Shown here one piece after another: positions 36,160 through 44,550 of a stretch of DNA of 64,000 bases. The notes under the pieces are model-generated. The model had not been told where the DNA came from, searched no databases, and saw nothing but the letters and a program-made list of their open reading frames with translations. The position numbers and the translations under genes were made by a program. Each line of letters opens with the position of its first letter. Positions within the stretch are counted from its first letter, which is position 1. Source of the stretch: Mucilaginibacter sp. KACC 22773 (lineage in GTDB: Bacteria > Bacteroidota > Bacteroidia > Sphingobacteriales > Sphingobacteriaceae); assembly GCF_028736215.1 (NCBI RefSeq), contig NZ_CP117883.1, positions 3,038,001 through 3,102,000 of the forward strand, given 5' to 3'.

Positions 36160-37557
36160 ATGGAATATAATAAAATAACACCATCGATATTAGATGCCAT
36201 TATAGCTATTGTTGGCGCCGGCAACGTTATCAGCCGGCATGACGAGCTTGAAAAATATAGTCACGACGAAACGGAAGACCTGGTTTATTACCCGGAAGTA
36301 GTTGCTCGCCCGCAAATGCCCGGGGAGGTTTCGGCATTAATGAAACTTTGTTATGACAACCTGATCCCTGTTACCCCTCGTGGTGCCGGTACTGGCTTAA
36401 GCGGCGGCGCCCTGGCTATTAAAGGCGGTTTGCTGATAGCGATGGAACGCTTTAATAAGGTTCTGGAGATTGATGAGGCTAATTTACAGGCCACGGTTGA
36501 GCCAGGGGTTATTACCGAAGAGTTTATGAACCAGGCTGCTGCTAAAGGCCTGCTTTACCCTGTTGACCCCGCAAGCAAAGGAAGTTGCTTTATAGGGGGC
36601 AATGTGTCCCATGGCTCGGGTGGACCAAGGGTGGTTAAGTATGGTACCATTCGCGAATATATATTGAACCTGCAGGTGGTTTTACCATCAGGTGAAATTA
36701 TCTGGACAGGGGCAAATACGCTTAAGTATGCGTCGGGTTATAATTTAACCCAATTATTCATCGGTTCGGAAGGTACGCTGGGTATTATTACCAAAATTGT
36801 TGTGAAGCTGATTCCATTGCCAACATTGGACGCCTTGATGCTGGCCTCATTTGCGACTAATGAAGCTGCCTGCGCAGCTGTTTCTGCCATATTTCGTGCA
36901 GGTATTGTGCCATCAGCATTGGAGTTTATGGAGCGGAGAGGAGTGGAGTGGGTGAAAGAGCATGATGATATCGCGTTTGATTTACAAGATGATATCCAGG
37001 CCTTTTTGCTGATTGAAGTAGATGGAAATAACCAGGACGTGATTTTTGCCGACTGCGAAAAAATTAACGCCGTGTTAGAAGCGTATGATTGCAAAGATGT
37101 GCTCTTTGCCGATTCATCGGCCCAAAAAGAGGAGTTATGGCGGTTGCGCCGGACTATGGCCGTGTCGGTAAAATCAAACTCGGTTTATAAAGAAGAAGAT
37201 ACCGTAGTGCCCCGCGCCGAATTGCCACAACTGATTAAAGGAATAAAAGAGATTGGCGGCAAATATGGCTTTGAATCAGTATGTTATGGCCACGCAGGTG
37301 ATGGGAATCTGCATGTAAATATCATTAAGGCCAACATGAGCGACGAGGATTGGAACAGCAAACTCAAATTCGGCATCAAAGAGATTTTCGAACTTACAGT
37401 TGGGCTGGGCGGCACCTTGTCCGGTGAACATGGCATCGGTTTGGTGCAAAAGGATTTTATGCCGATAAAGTACTCGGAGGTGCATTTTGCCCTTTGGCGC
37501 GGTATCAAGAGCATATTTGACCCGAAGGGGATTTTAAATCCGGGGAAGATTTTTTAA
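36160..37557 (+). CDS. FAD-linked oxidase, GlcD-like
   Basis: This 465-residue flavoprotein belongs to the VAO family of glycolate oxidase GlcD subunits and D-lactate or D-2-hydroxyacid dehydrogenases. The N-terminal PCMH FAD-binding domain carries VTPRGAGTGLSGGAL, FIGGNVSHGSGGPRVVKYG and GSEGTLGIITKIV; the C-terminal domain has CYGHAGDGNLHVNII, GGTLSGEHGIGLVQK and the end FDPKGILNPGKIF. The family conserves His residues in GHAGDGNLH and SGEHGIG. Substrate is inferred as a 2-hydroxyacid (lactate or glycolate). No GlcE or GlcF subunits are adjacent. It follows folB with a 1-bp gap. Confidence 0.92.
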   Translation: MEYNKITPSILDAIIAIVGAGNVISRHDELEKYSHDETEDLVYYPEVVARPQMPGEVSALMKLCYDNLIPVTPRGAGTGLSGGALAIKGGLLIAMERFNKVLEIDEANLQATVEPGVITEEFMNQAAAKGLLYPVDPASKGSCFIGGNVSHGSGGPRVVKYGTIREYILNLQVVLPSGEIIWTGANTLKYASGYNLTQLFIGSEGTLGIITKIVVKLIPLPTLDALMLASFATNEAACAAVSAIFRAGIVPSALEFMERRGVEWVKEHDDIAFDLQDDIQAFLLIEVDGNNQDVIFADCEKINAVLEAYDCKDVLFADSSAQKEELWRLRRTMAVSVKSNSVYKEEDTVVPRAELPQLIKGIKEIGGKYGFESVCYGHAGDGNLHVNIIKANMSDEDWNSKLKFGIKEIFELTVGLGGTLSGEHGIGLVQKDFMPIKYSEVHFALWRGIKSIFDPKGILNPGKIF

Positions 37558-37640
37558 TTTGAGAATTTGAAGATTTGAAAATGGTAAAACCGAAGAAAAA
37601 CTAATTTTCAAATTCTCAAATCTTCAAATTCTCAAATTAT
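37556..37640. repeat. Long inverted repeat TTTGAGAATTTGAAGATTTGA
   Basis: The left arm (AATTTGAGAATTTGAAGATT, from 37556) and the right arm (TCAAATCTTCAAATTCTCAA, to 37638) are inverted around about 30 bases. It follows the GlcD-like gene and precedes a convergent lipoprotein gene, so it may act as a bidirectional terminator. The arm is related to the repeat at 2520-2576. Confidence 0.85.
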
Positions 37641-37642
37641 TT

Positions 37643-38449
37643 TTAAATTACTATCCCTGTGTTTAAATCAACTGTGTAAGCCGTGCCATTGTAAGTTATT
37701 TTAACTTTCCAGTTTCCTAAAAACTCAACAGTTCCTGTATATTTATCGGTATTGTAAGATGGCGAACCGCCATCGTAAACATGCTCGCCGCTAAAATCGG
37801 CTGTGCCCTCATATATATTGGGGCTTATTACCTTGGGATCTGTTCCGGTGTTGAATTTTACCCCCTTAAGAATGTAATTGGTTGAAAAGGAATTGTATTT
37901 AACCGTCTTGCTGCCGTTCAGCGGATAATCTGACGTTTTAAAGCTTGATTTACCATTTAACGAAAATTGGGTATAAGCTAAATCTATACCATATACAGCA
38001 AAATGCTGGGTAGCCACCCTGGTAAAGCCAAAAGTTGGTGTTTTGCCAATAATTGTAGTGCTGTCGTCAAAGGTATAACCGCGTAGTAAGCTGGCGGTTT
38101 TACATAACGAAGTGAATTTAATTTTATCAGTAAGCGTAGTTATGCTGTCTCCTCTGCTCCAATCGAAAGAAACAGTAGTATCCATCATTAGCCCGCATTC
38201 GCCAACATAAAAGGAGTTAACAGCAAGCTTACTATTCTTTTTATTTATATTACTATAGGCGTTCAGTCCGTTTTGTATGTTCGCTCCACCGTTACTGCCA
38301 CTTAGCGATTTATATAGGTTTATGGCAATCTGTGCGGCTATTTTGGAGTCAGTTTTTTTGTCAGCAGATGTGTTTTCTTTTTTACAAGCCTGGTAAACAA
38401 TGCTCACAAATACGGATAAGATCAATAGGTTTTTAACGGTATATTTCAT
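37643..38449 (-). CDS. Lipoprotein of unknown function
   Basis: The 268-residue protein has a lipoprotein signal with lipobox VYQAC (Cys22), followed by KKENTSADKK, a common Bacteroidota pattern. The mature region has repeated short beta strands with Tyr/Thr and no catalytic motif; YTGTVEFLGNWKVKI near the end is typical of a beta-barrel or beta-sandwich. I do not recognise the family. It is monocistronic, and a repeat lies just beyond its stop. Confidence 0.7.
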   Translation of the reverse strand: MKYTVKNLLILSVFVSIVYQACKKENTSADKKTDSKIAAQIAINLYKSLSGSNGGANIQNGLNAYSNINKKNSKLAVNSFYVGECGLMMDTTVSFDWSRGDSITTLTDKIKFTSLCKTASLLRGYTFDDSTTIIGKTPTFGFTRVATQHFAVYGIDLAYTQFSLNGKSSFKTSDYPLNGSKTVKYNSFSTNYILKGVKFNTGTDPKVISPNIYEGTADFSGEHVYDGGSPSYNTDKYTGTVEFLGNWKVKITYNGTAYTVDLNTGIVI

Positions 38450-38663
38450 TTTTTATGTACTGATAAGGTTGTAAAGCGCCTTAAAAGTACGTATTTTATC
38501 AAAAATAAATTAAATGAAAGTAAATTTATTTTCATAAATGTGAATTGGCTGTATTCCGGAACAATTGTTCCGGAATTACATCGTGCATCGTGTGAAAATA
38601 TGATCGATGTTATTTGATTTAGAACGATGGTTCTGAAATATAGCAGATAGCTGGAAACCTAAA

Positions 38664-40130
38664 TTACTCTACTGCCTTCATGCTATCAATGATAACCTGA
38701 ATCTGGTGATTGTAATAATTCATATCCGCATTATACTTGTCTGTGTTTTCGTCGACTGCCTTGTACATTATCTCAAAACTTTTAATCCGCAGATCAAGGT
38801 ATTGCTTTAGTTTTTTATCGCGCATTTTTATTGGTTCAGGAACACTCAGTTTATCTACTCTTTCTAATATTTTAATATCTTCATTCCAATAACCGATACC
38901 CTTTTTTATTGCTGTAAGTACCTTTGGGCGTGGTGCACCTTTCATATTGTAAACCTCTAAAGCCCTGGTCTCATTGCTGGTAAACATCTCCATCCCTTTA
39001 TCATAATCTCCAATATCATTAGGCATAGCTTTATATATCCAGCCACATGTTATAAGCGTAATTATAGTTAATATGGCTATTAACGAATGTTTTAACCGGA
39101 TGTCGGCGGGCTTTTTGAGGCTCAGGGTAAAACAATAGCCAATTATTAAACCGCCTACCAGGCCACCTATATGGGCGGCGTTGTCGACTCCGCTTTTTAG
39201 GCCATTAAGTAAATTATAGCCAACAAACACAGCTATGCTGGTAAGTAAGGCACGGCGGGTAGATTTTTCGATCAAATCTGTTGTAAGCATGGCTAAAAAT
39301 ACCCCATACATGCCAAAAATAGCACCCGAAGCACCTGCGCTCACCGTATTTTCGTGCCACCAGAGGCTGGTAATGCTGGCAAGCAACCCGGTTAACAAGT
39401 AAGCGGTAATAAACCTTAGCTTACCCAAGTGCGGTTCTAAAAGTAGACCTATGTAAACAAGTGCGTACATGTTGAGCAGTAAATGCAAAATGCCTATGTG
39501 TAAAAACACATTGGTTAGCAACCGCCACCATTGGCCATCTAATGTTAAAGGCTTGAAATTGGCCCCCCATTGTAATAGATCTGCAACGGTGGGCGATAGC
39601 ATATCTACACCCTTTATGGCCATAAGTATAAACACCAGGATATTTAAATTAAATAGTACAGGCGTTACAAAATAGCCCGATTGCGGTTTAAATATAGTGA
39701 GGAACCCATTTATTTGTTCAGCAGTACCCTGTGGCGGCAGTTTTAAATAATCGTCGCCGGCCGGCGGAAAGTTTGCAGATAACTGCAGGTGTTTTTCTTC
39801 AATGTCTTCGGCAGAAAGTTTGCTTTTAAATTCATCTATAGCTTCAACCAGGCTCTTTACCGCTTTTTTATTACGGCCAAAGTCAAACATCTCACTCCCG
39901 GCCGAGGAACTTTTTACAGTTGCCGTGTCGTTTTCAATAGTGATGCGGATGATGGCGTTCCAGCCAAAAACACCATTAGCTGTGTAAGCTATAATGCCGG
40001 TTGGACTTACATAACTGGTTTCCCAGCCCAGGTCGTTAACCGATTCGTGGACAATTACCAGGAATTGAGCTGTCGACAAATTGTCAAGAGGATATTCCTC
40101 TACAAACTTTGGTGTAAATCCTACAGCCAT
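38664..40130 (-). CDS. Rhomboid family intramembrane serine protease
   Basis: The 488-residue membrane protein has an N-terminal soluble region (1-165), six or seven transmembrane helices (about 155-360) and a charged C-terminal tail (360-488). The catalytic serine lies in GASGAIFGMYG (GxSG) and the catalytic His in DNAAHIGGLVGG, with the supporting HIGILHLLLNMYAL. These are the rhomboid Ser-His dyad residues. Rhomboids cleave transmembrane helices in the membrane plane; substrates here are unknown. The long C-terminal extension is larger than in E. coli GlpG. Confidence 0.92.
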   Translation of the reverse strand: MAVGFTPKFVEEYPLDNLSTAQFLVIVHESVNDLGWETSYVSPTGIIAYTANGVFGWNAIIRITIENDTATVKSSSAGSEMFDFGRNKKAVKSLVEAIDEFKSKLSAEDIEEKHLQLSANFPPAGDDYLKLPPQGTAEQINGFLTIFKPQSGYFVTPVLFNLNILVFILMAIKGVDMLSPTVADLLQWGANFKPLTLDGQWWRLLTNVFLHIGILHLLLNMYALVYIGLLLEPHLGKLRFITAYLLTGLLASITSLWWHENTVSAGASGAIFGMYGVFLAMLTTDLIEKSTRRALLTSIAVFVGYNLLNGLKSGVDNAAHIGGLVGGLIIGYCFTLSLKKPADIRLKHSLIAILTIITLITCGWIYKAMPNDIGDYDKGMEMFTSNETRALEVYNMKGAPRPKVLTAIKKGIGYWNEDIKILERVDKLSVPEPIKMRDKKLKQYLDLRIKSFEIMYKAVDENTDKYNADMNYYNHQIQVIIDSMKAVE

Positions 40131-40208
40131 ATGATAAATAAGGTTTGGTTTAACGATTTATAATGTAGTCTTATTAATTAAGCAAGGCAATTCCGTATAA
40201 TCTGCATA

Positions 40209-40664
40209 TCAATTTGTATTCAATATCAATCTCGGCTCATCATATGCAATCATACTCCTGCGTTCATCCGGCGGGATTGAAACTGATTTATTGGCGGCGT
40301 AATCATAGCTGATGCAAACTGTTTTGCCGGTTGTTACAATTTCTTCGCCCTGCGGGGTTATTTTTACCAATACATGCATCACGTCAAAGCTGCTGTTGCC
40401 TATGCGTATGGTGCGCACGTAGCAGGCTATTTTATCCTGAACAGTAATTTGTTTTAGATAATTGATCTCTGAGCGGCCTATAATAATGCCGGCATTATTC
40501 CAATCCCAACCTATGGCGTCTTTCCAATAGTTGGTCCTTGCTATTTCAAAGTAAGTTAAATATATGGCGTTGTTAACGTGTCCTAATGAATCAATATCCG
40601 AAAAACGGATAGGTATGTCAGTTTTAAATTTGTAATCGCTGAGTTTTTCGGCCATTTGTGTCAT
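40209..40664 (-). CDS. Acyl-CoA thioesterase (hotdog fold)
   Basis: This 151-residue protein belongs to the 4-hydroxybenzoyl-CoA thioesterase/YbgC type. The family motif is visible: IPIRFSDIDSLGHVNNAIYL (Asp and His region) followed by YFEIARTNYW. It hydrolyses acyl-CoA thioesters. The start is probably the first ATG; an ATG three codons later (40655) is possible. It is monocistronic and faces the Hsp20 gene. Confidence 0.9.
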   Translation of the reverse strand: MTQMAEKLSDYKFKTDIPIRFSDIDSLGHVNNAIYLTYFEIARTNYWKDAIGWDWNNAGIIIGRSEINYLKQITVQDKIACYVRTIRIGNSSFDVMHVLVKITPQGEEIVTTGKTVCISYDYAANKSVSIPPDERRSMIAYDEPRLILNTN

Positions 40665-40790
40665 TTTGTCGGTAAAAAATCTTTATCAATGACAAATAGT
40701 CATATAAAATATTGATTTTCCCTGTTGGTATAACAGTTGATTAATACTTCACGAAGTTAACAAAAACAAAAACTTATAAATATACATATC

Positions 40791-41231
40791 ATGACTTTAG
40801 TAAAATTTAACAACGGATTAAAAAACAACGCGAGAGGCCCATTCTTTAACGATGTATTCGATTCAATTTTAAACGATTCGTTCCTTGGCGATAAACTGGT
40901 AGCCCGCATACCTGCCGTAAACATCAGCGAAACTGAAAATGAATTCCAGGTTGAATTGGCTGTACCAGGCTTAAAGAAAGAAGATTTGAAGATCAGTTTG
41001 GATAAAAACGTATTAACCGTAGCAGCTGAAAAGAAAACTGAAAACGTTGAAGAAGGTAAAAAATTCAGCAAACGCGAATACAGCTACAACTCATTCAGCA
41101 GGTCGTTTACCTTGCCCGAAAGTGCTGATCATTCAAAAATCGAAGCAGACTATACCGATGGTATCCTGACTTTGACCATTACCAAAAAAGAAGAAGCTAA
41201 ATTTCAATCGAGAGAAATAGCTGTAAAATAA
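40791..41231 (+). CDS. Small heat shock protein Hsp20
   Basis: The 146-residue protein is an ATP-independent holdase that binds unfolding proteins. The alpha-crystallin domain (~45-145) shows AVPGLKKEDLKISLDKNVL and YTDGILTLTI, with the C-terminal SREIAVK. The N-terminal region is Asn/Phe-rich (FFNDVFDSILND). No CIRCE-like element was found upstream. A strong terminator follows, so it is a single-gene unit. Confidence 0.95.
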   Translation: MTLVKFNNGLKNNARGPFFNDVFDSILNDSFLGDKLVARIPAVNISETENEFQVELAVPGLKKEDLKISLDKNVLTVAAEKKTENVEEGKKFSKREYSYNSFSRSFTLPESADHSKIEADYTDGILTLTITKKEEAKFQSREIAVK

Positions 41232-41268
41232 TTAAAGACTGTTTTCATAAAGTAGTTAGTTTGGTTTG

Positions 41269-41302
41269 AAGGCCGTTTCCGCAAGGGGCGGCCTTTTTTT
41301 TT
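41269..41302 (+). terminator. Terminator of hsp20
   Basis: AAGGCCG (41269-41275) pairs with CGGCCTT (41289-41295) in a longer imperfect stem, followed by TTTTTTTTT. It lies 37 bases after the stop. Confidence 0.9.
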
Positions 41303-41441
41303 GGCTTGAAAAGCTGCTTAAATTGGTGTTAGTTTTAATATTTTATTGTATTTTACGCTGTGTGACAGTCGCTGCGTACCAGCAAACGCATACATCAAAA
41401 AAAGGCACGTCACCGCGTTATGCAATAAATATATTTTCAAC

Positions 41442-42335
41442 ATGATTAAAAAGCTACTTACCATTCTTTTAATTTCAATTACCGGTTTATCCTATGCCCA
41501 AAACAAAATTGTAGTTTTCCAATCCGATTTTGGCGTAAAAGATGGCGCTGTATCGGCCATGAAGGGCGTTGCCACCGGTGTTTCTGCCGATTTAAAACTT
41601 TATGATCTCACACACGAGATTCCTGCTTATAACATCTGGGAAGCATCATACCGCCTCTATCAAACTGTAAATTACTGGCCTGCAGGTACGGTATTTGTTT
41701 CGGTAGTGGATCCTGGGGTAGGTACCGCCCGTAAATCTGTTGTGCTCAAGACCAAAACGGGCCAATATATTGTTACGCCGGATAATGGCACATTAACGTT
41801 GATAGCTGAATCGCTGGGAATAGCCGAAATCAGGCAGATTGATGAGGCGCGCAATCGCCGTAAGGGGTCCGAAAAATCATACACCTTTCATGGCCGCGAC
41901 GTATATGCCTACACAGCCGCACGCCTGGCGGCCGGTGTTATTACTTATGAGCAGGTAGGGCCCGAACTGCCTAAGCAAGTGGTGAAAATTCCGTATCAAA
42001 AAGCCCTGTTAGAAAACGGAACGCTGAAAGGCACTATCGACATCCTTGATATTCAATATGGCAACCTGTGGACAAACATAGGCGATGACCTGGTGAAGCA
42101 AATGGGCGTTAAAGTAGGGGATACCCTTCATATGGTAATTTACCAAAATGGCGAAAAGAAATTTGAAGGCGATGCTCCATACAGCGATACTTTTGGCGAG
42201 GTAGCAAAAGGTAAGCCTTTGGCGTACATGAATAGCTTAATGCAACTGTCTTTTGCCTTAAACCAGGGCAGTTTTGCCGACATTTATAAAATAGGCAGCG
42301 GAAGCGACTGGAGCGTGGTAGTGAGCAAGAAGTAG
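41442..42335 (+). CDS. Exported SAM hydrolase/SAM-hydroxide adenosyltransferase-like protein
   Basis: From MIKKLLTILLISITGLSYAQ this 297-residue protein has a signal peptide, and the mature part is a DUF62 (SAM hydrolase/SAM-hydroxide adenosyltransferase) fold: QSDFGVKDGAVSAMKG, YDLTHEIPAYNIWEASY, VVDPGVGTARKSVV and VTPDNGTLTLI. The family, related to fluorinase and chlorinase, cleaves SAM to adenosine and methionine with water. SAM is cytoplasmic, so export would be unusual. The upstream frame to 41346 lacks support. It is monocistronic, with a bidirectional terminator after it. Confidence 0.88.
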   Translation: MIKKLLTILLISITGLSYAQNKIVVFQSDFGVKDGAVSAMKGVATGVSADLKLYDLTHEIPAYNIWEASYRLYQTVNYWPAGTVFVSVVDPGVGTARKSVVLKTKTGQYIVTPDNGTLTLIAESLGIAEIRQIDEARNRRKGSEKSYTFHGRDVYAYTAARLAAGVITYEQVGPELPKQVVKIPYQKALLENGTLKGTIDILDIQYGNLWTNIGDDLVKQMGVKVGDTLHMVIYQNGEKKFEGDAPYSDTFGEVAKGKPLAYMNSLMQLSFALNQGSFADIYKIGSGSDWSVVVSKK

Positions 42336-42386
42336 TAGTGAGTGGTCAGTTGTGAGTGGTTTGTTGGGCTCTCGAGTAGTTTTTTT

Positions 42387-42434
42387 AAATAAACACAAAT
42401 GGCGTATCGAAAGATGCGCCATTTGTGTTTATTT
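42387..42434. terminator. Bidirectional terminator between SAM hydrolase-like and desaturase genes
   Basis: A 22-bp stem (42387-42408 and 42413-42434; one G-T mismatch) closes the tetraloop GAAA. It is preceded by TTTTTT on the plus strand. The stem reads AAATAAACACAAATGGCG in its first 18 bases and is one of the strongest hairpins in the window. Confidence 0.88.
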
Positions 42435-42537
42435 CCACTGACCACTGACCACTGACCACTGACCACTGACCACTGACCACTGACCACTGACCACTGACCA
42501 CTGACCACTGACCACTGACCACTGACCACTGACCACT
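42435..42537. repeat. Tandem heptamer (CCACTGA)14.7
   Basis: Fourteen complete CCACTGA copies and a partial one run without a break from 42435 to 42537. On the minus strand they read TCAGTGG. The repeat ends inside the TAG stop codon of the desaturase gene (42536-42538). A related AGTGGTCAG lies at 42343-42351 after the SAM hydrolase-like gene. Tandem heptamers of this kind are prone to slippage. Confidence 0.97.
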
Positions 42538-43546
42538 ACGCCATCTCCCGGCTTCGCTTCATTTCTTCGGCCATTTTTATTCCTTGCTTTCTCACTTGTT
42601 CTGTTCGTACGTAACGTTTATCGGCGCCCAAATTGGGCTTGGTAATAAAATCATAAAACATGCGCGTCCAGGAGTGGGTCGAATCCAGGTGTTGGTAAAA
42701 CTCTTTGGTAATTTTATAATACTTAGGCAAAAACCTGCCTGGTATGTTCATGATATCATGGTGTTCATTATGGTAGCCTACATTAAAACAAACCCAGTTG
42801 AGCCATCCATAGTACGAATTGGTTTCCTGTCCTTCTTCAAATATAAAATGCTCATGAATAAAATGCCCGGCTGCGGGATGCAGGCTGAATCCCCACAAGG
42901 TGGATAGAAAGAGGTAGATAATGGCAATTTTCCCTAAAAACACAAATATCAATACATCGGTAATAATCAGCGTAACGATGTTGGCCCATTCCCATTTGGT
43001 TGGTTTGGTAGCAAATCCCCTCACCAAAAACAGGAAGAATATGTAAAAAAACAGCCAGATGAATTTCCGGATCCCCGATTTGCCTACCATTTTCACTTCC
43101 CAATGGCTCGGGAAATCATTATCAACATGCTCGATGCCCAGGTGGGAGTGATGCTTCATATGGTGTGTACGAAAGGCGATAGCGCCCGGCACCAAAACCG
43201 GGATATTGGCAAATATGGCCAGTGCCTTATTTTGTGCAGGCGTTTTCAGCATCAGGTTGTGTGCCATTTCGTGCACGGCCATGGCCGACCAATGGTTCAT
43301 GGTGCCGCCCACCACGTATGATAGCAGGATAATTTGCCACCAATATGTTCCAAAGAAAGGAAACCATATACTAACACCCCATGCAAAGCTAATTTGCCCT
43401 ACCACGATGAAAAATGTAAGCACTGCGGCCCACGGATCATAGCCCATTAATTGTTTTACTTCGGGGTGTTTCTTTAATACTTCTATCCGGCGCAAAAAAT
43501 GTATATCCGGCGTTTCAATTGGTTCAAAAGGAGTATCAGTTTTCAT
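42536..43546 (-). CDS. Membrane desaturase similar to sphingolipid delta-4 desaturase
   Basis: The 336-residue protein is a membrane di-iron desaturase with three His boxes: HEMAHN (near 90), HHMKHH (near 128) and NEHHD (near 263). The ends of the segments recall eukaryotic DEGS1: RRIEVLKKHPEVKQLM near the N terminus, HFIHEHFIFEEGQET, SYYGWLNWVCFNVGYHNEHH and WTRMFYDF near the C terminus. These match the sphingolipid delta-4 desaturase (Lipid_DES) pattern more than FabF-type or phospholipid desaturases. Since Sphingobacteria make sphingolipids, a substrate such as dihydroceramide is plausible, but this is inference. About five membrane segments are present. The 3' stop codon lies at the edge of the heptamer repeat. 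Confidence 0.88.
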   Translation of the reverse strand: MKTDTPFEPIETPDIHFLRRIEVLKKHPEVKQLMGYDPWAAVLTFFIVVGQISFAWGVSIWFPFFGTYWWQIILLSYVVGGTMNHWSAMAVHEMAHNLMLKTPAQNKALAIFANIPVLVPGAIAFRTHHMKHHSHLGIEHVDNDFPSHWEVKMVGKSGIRKFIWLFFYIFFLFLVRGFATKPTKWEWANIVTLIITDVLIFVFLGKIAIIYLFLSTLWGFSLHPAAGHFIHEHFIFEEGQETNSYYGWLNWVCFNVGYHNEHHDIMNIPGRFLPKYYKITKEFYQHLDSTHSWTRMFYDFITKPNLGADKRYVRTEQVRKQGIKMAEEMKRSREMA

Positions 43547-43866
43547 GTTGATGTGTTTTAGGATTATTGCTAAATAACATAATCAGCTTTAAATTACTCC
43601 CGGTAGTTGTACGTATTTAGCTGCGTAGAATTACTTAAATATTAATAAAAACACTGCGATTAATCCGAAATAAACATTGGGGTAATATATAAGGCGTCTT
43701 AACTTAATAATACTTATCCAGGCAATTTCCCGTTCTAACTGGCAGTTAATGATCATGCGCATGCCAAACAAATTGTCATTTAAATCCTTTTTTTAATAAT
43801 GCCGTATGGGCATTAAAGCCATGTGGCAAATATTTTTTTATGTTTACCGAAAAATCAAAACCAACT
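43547..43866. other. Divergent region between desaturase and OmpA genes
   Basis: 320 AT-rich bases that should hold both promoters. AATGCC-GTATG-GGCATT (43798-43814) is a small hairpin 52 bases before the OmpA ATG. Otherwise I see no RNA or coding signal. Confidence 0.5.
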
Positions 43867-44400
43867 ATGAAGTTTTTAAAAGCCCCTTTATTTTTATCGC
43901 TTATTGCTTTAGTAGCCGTCACTTTTCCTGCTTGTAAAGCCAAGAAATTAGCCGAAAAACCTGCTCCTGTTGAAACCGAGAAAATGTACGCGCCGGCACC
44001 GAAGCCAACCCCGCCGCCTGCTGCTGCACCTGCGCCAACCCCGCCGCCTGCACCTGCTAAGCCAAATTATAATTTTACCAATATCCAGTTTGAATTTAAT
44101 TCGGCAGTGTTAAAAACCGCGTCATACCAGGCGCTTGACCAGGCTGTTATAGAAATGAAGAAAGATCCATCGGCAAAATTCGTTTTAAATGGAAATTCAT
44201 CTGCCGAAGGTACCGACGAACGTAATATGGAATTATCTGTTCAGCGTGCCAACTCGGTTAAAACCTACCTGGCAAATAGCGGCATCAGTGCAGATAACTT
44301 AACAGTTAAGGGCTATGGCGAAAGCAAACCCATTGCCGATAACACAACCGAAGAAGGCCGTGTTTTGAACCGCAGGGTGGAGATTAAGCTTGTGCAATAG
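43867..44400 (+). CDS. Pal-like OmpA family lipoprotein
   Basis: The 177-residue lipoprotein starts with MKFLKAPLFLSLIALVAV and a lipobox FPAC (Cys22). A Pro/Ala-rich linker (about 35-70, repeated PTPPPAAAPAP) leads to a C-terminal OmpA peptidoglycan-binding domain (~75-177): FNSAVLKTASYQAL, NGNSSAEGTDERN, LSVQRANSVKTYL and NRRVEIKLVQ. The domain anchors the outer membrane to the cell wall. An upstream frame to 43840 adds nine residues, but the signal peptide starts at the chosen ATG. Confidence 0.92.
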   Translation: MKFLKAPLFLSLIALVAVTFPACKAKKLAEKPAPVETEKMYAPAPKPTPPPAAAPAPTPPPAPAKPNYNFTNIQFEFNSAVLKTASYQALDQAVIEMKKDPSAKFVLNGNSSAEGTDERNMELSVQRANSVKTYLANSGISADNLTVKGYGESKPIADNTTEEGRVLNRRVEIKLVQ

Positions 44401-44482
44401 TTCGAAGTCTTGAGTCCTAACTCTGAAGTCTTAAGTTAAAAATGACATTTCAGACTTCAGACTTAGAACTCAAGACTTAACA
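44400..44482. repeat. Long inverted repeat AAGTCTTGAGT...
   Basis: The left arm (from 44406, AAGTCTTGAGTCCTAACTCT) and the right arm (ACTTAGAACTCAAGACTT, to 44478) are inverted around a short centre, with extra GAAGTCT/AGACTTC matches. Related strings occur at 55885-55920. It starts at the OmpA stop codon and may terminate that gene. Confidence 0.8.
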
Positions 44483-44506
44483 CACGGGCAACCATTACGC
44501 GCCTGG

Positions 44507-44548
44507 TGCCGTAATGATGAAGTACTAAAATACTTTATCATTACGGCA
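44507..44548 (+). promoter_or_regulatory. Hairpin at the translation start of the ABC transporter gene
   Basis: TGCCGTAATGATGAAGTA (44507-44524) pairs with TACTTTATCATTACGGCA (44531-44548) with a single mismatch and a six-base loop. It ends two bases before the TTG start at 44551 and so covers the place of the ribosome binding site. It may be a terminator of the upstream gene or a regulatory hairpin controlling the cluster. Confidence 0.6.
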
Positions 44549-44550
44549 TT

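Noticed and set aside
42435-42537. CRISPR array
   Set aside because: The unit is a 7-bp perfect tandem without spacers and no cas genes are near.
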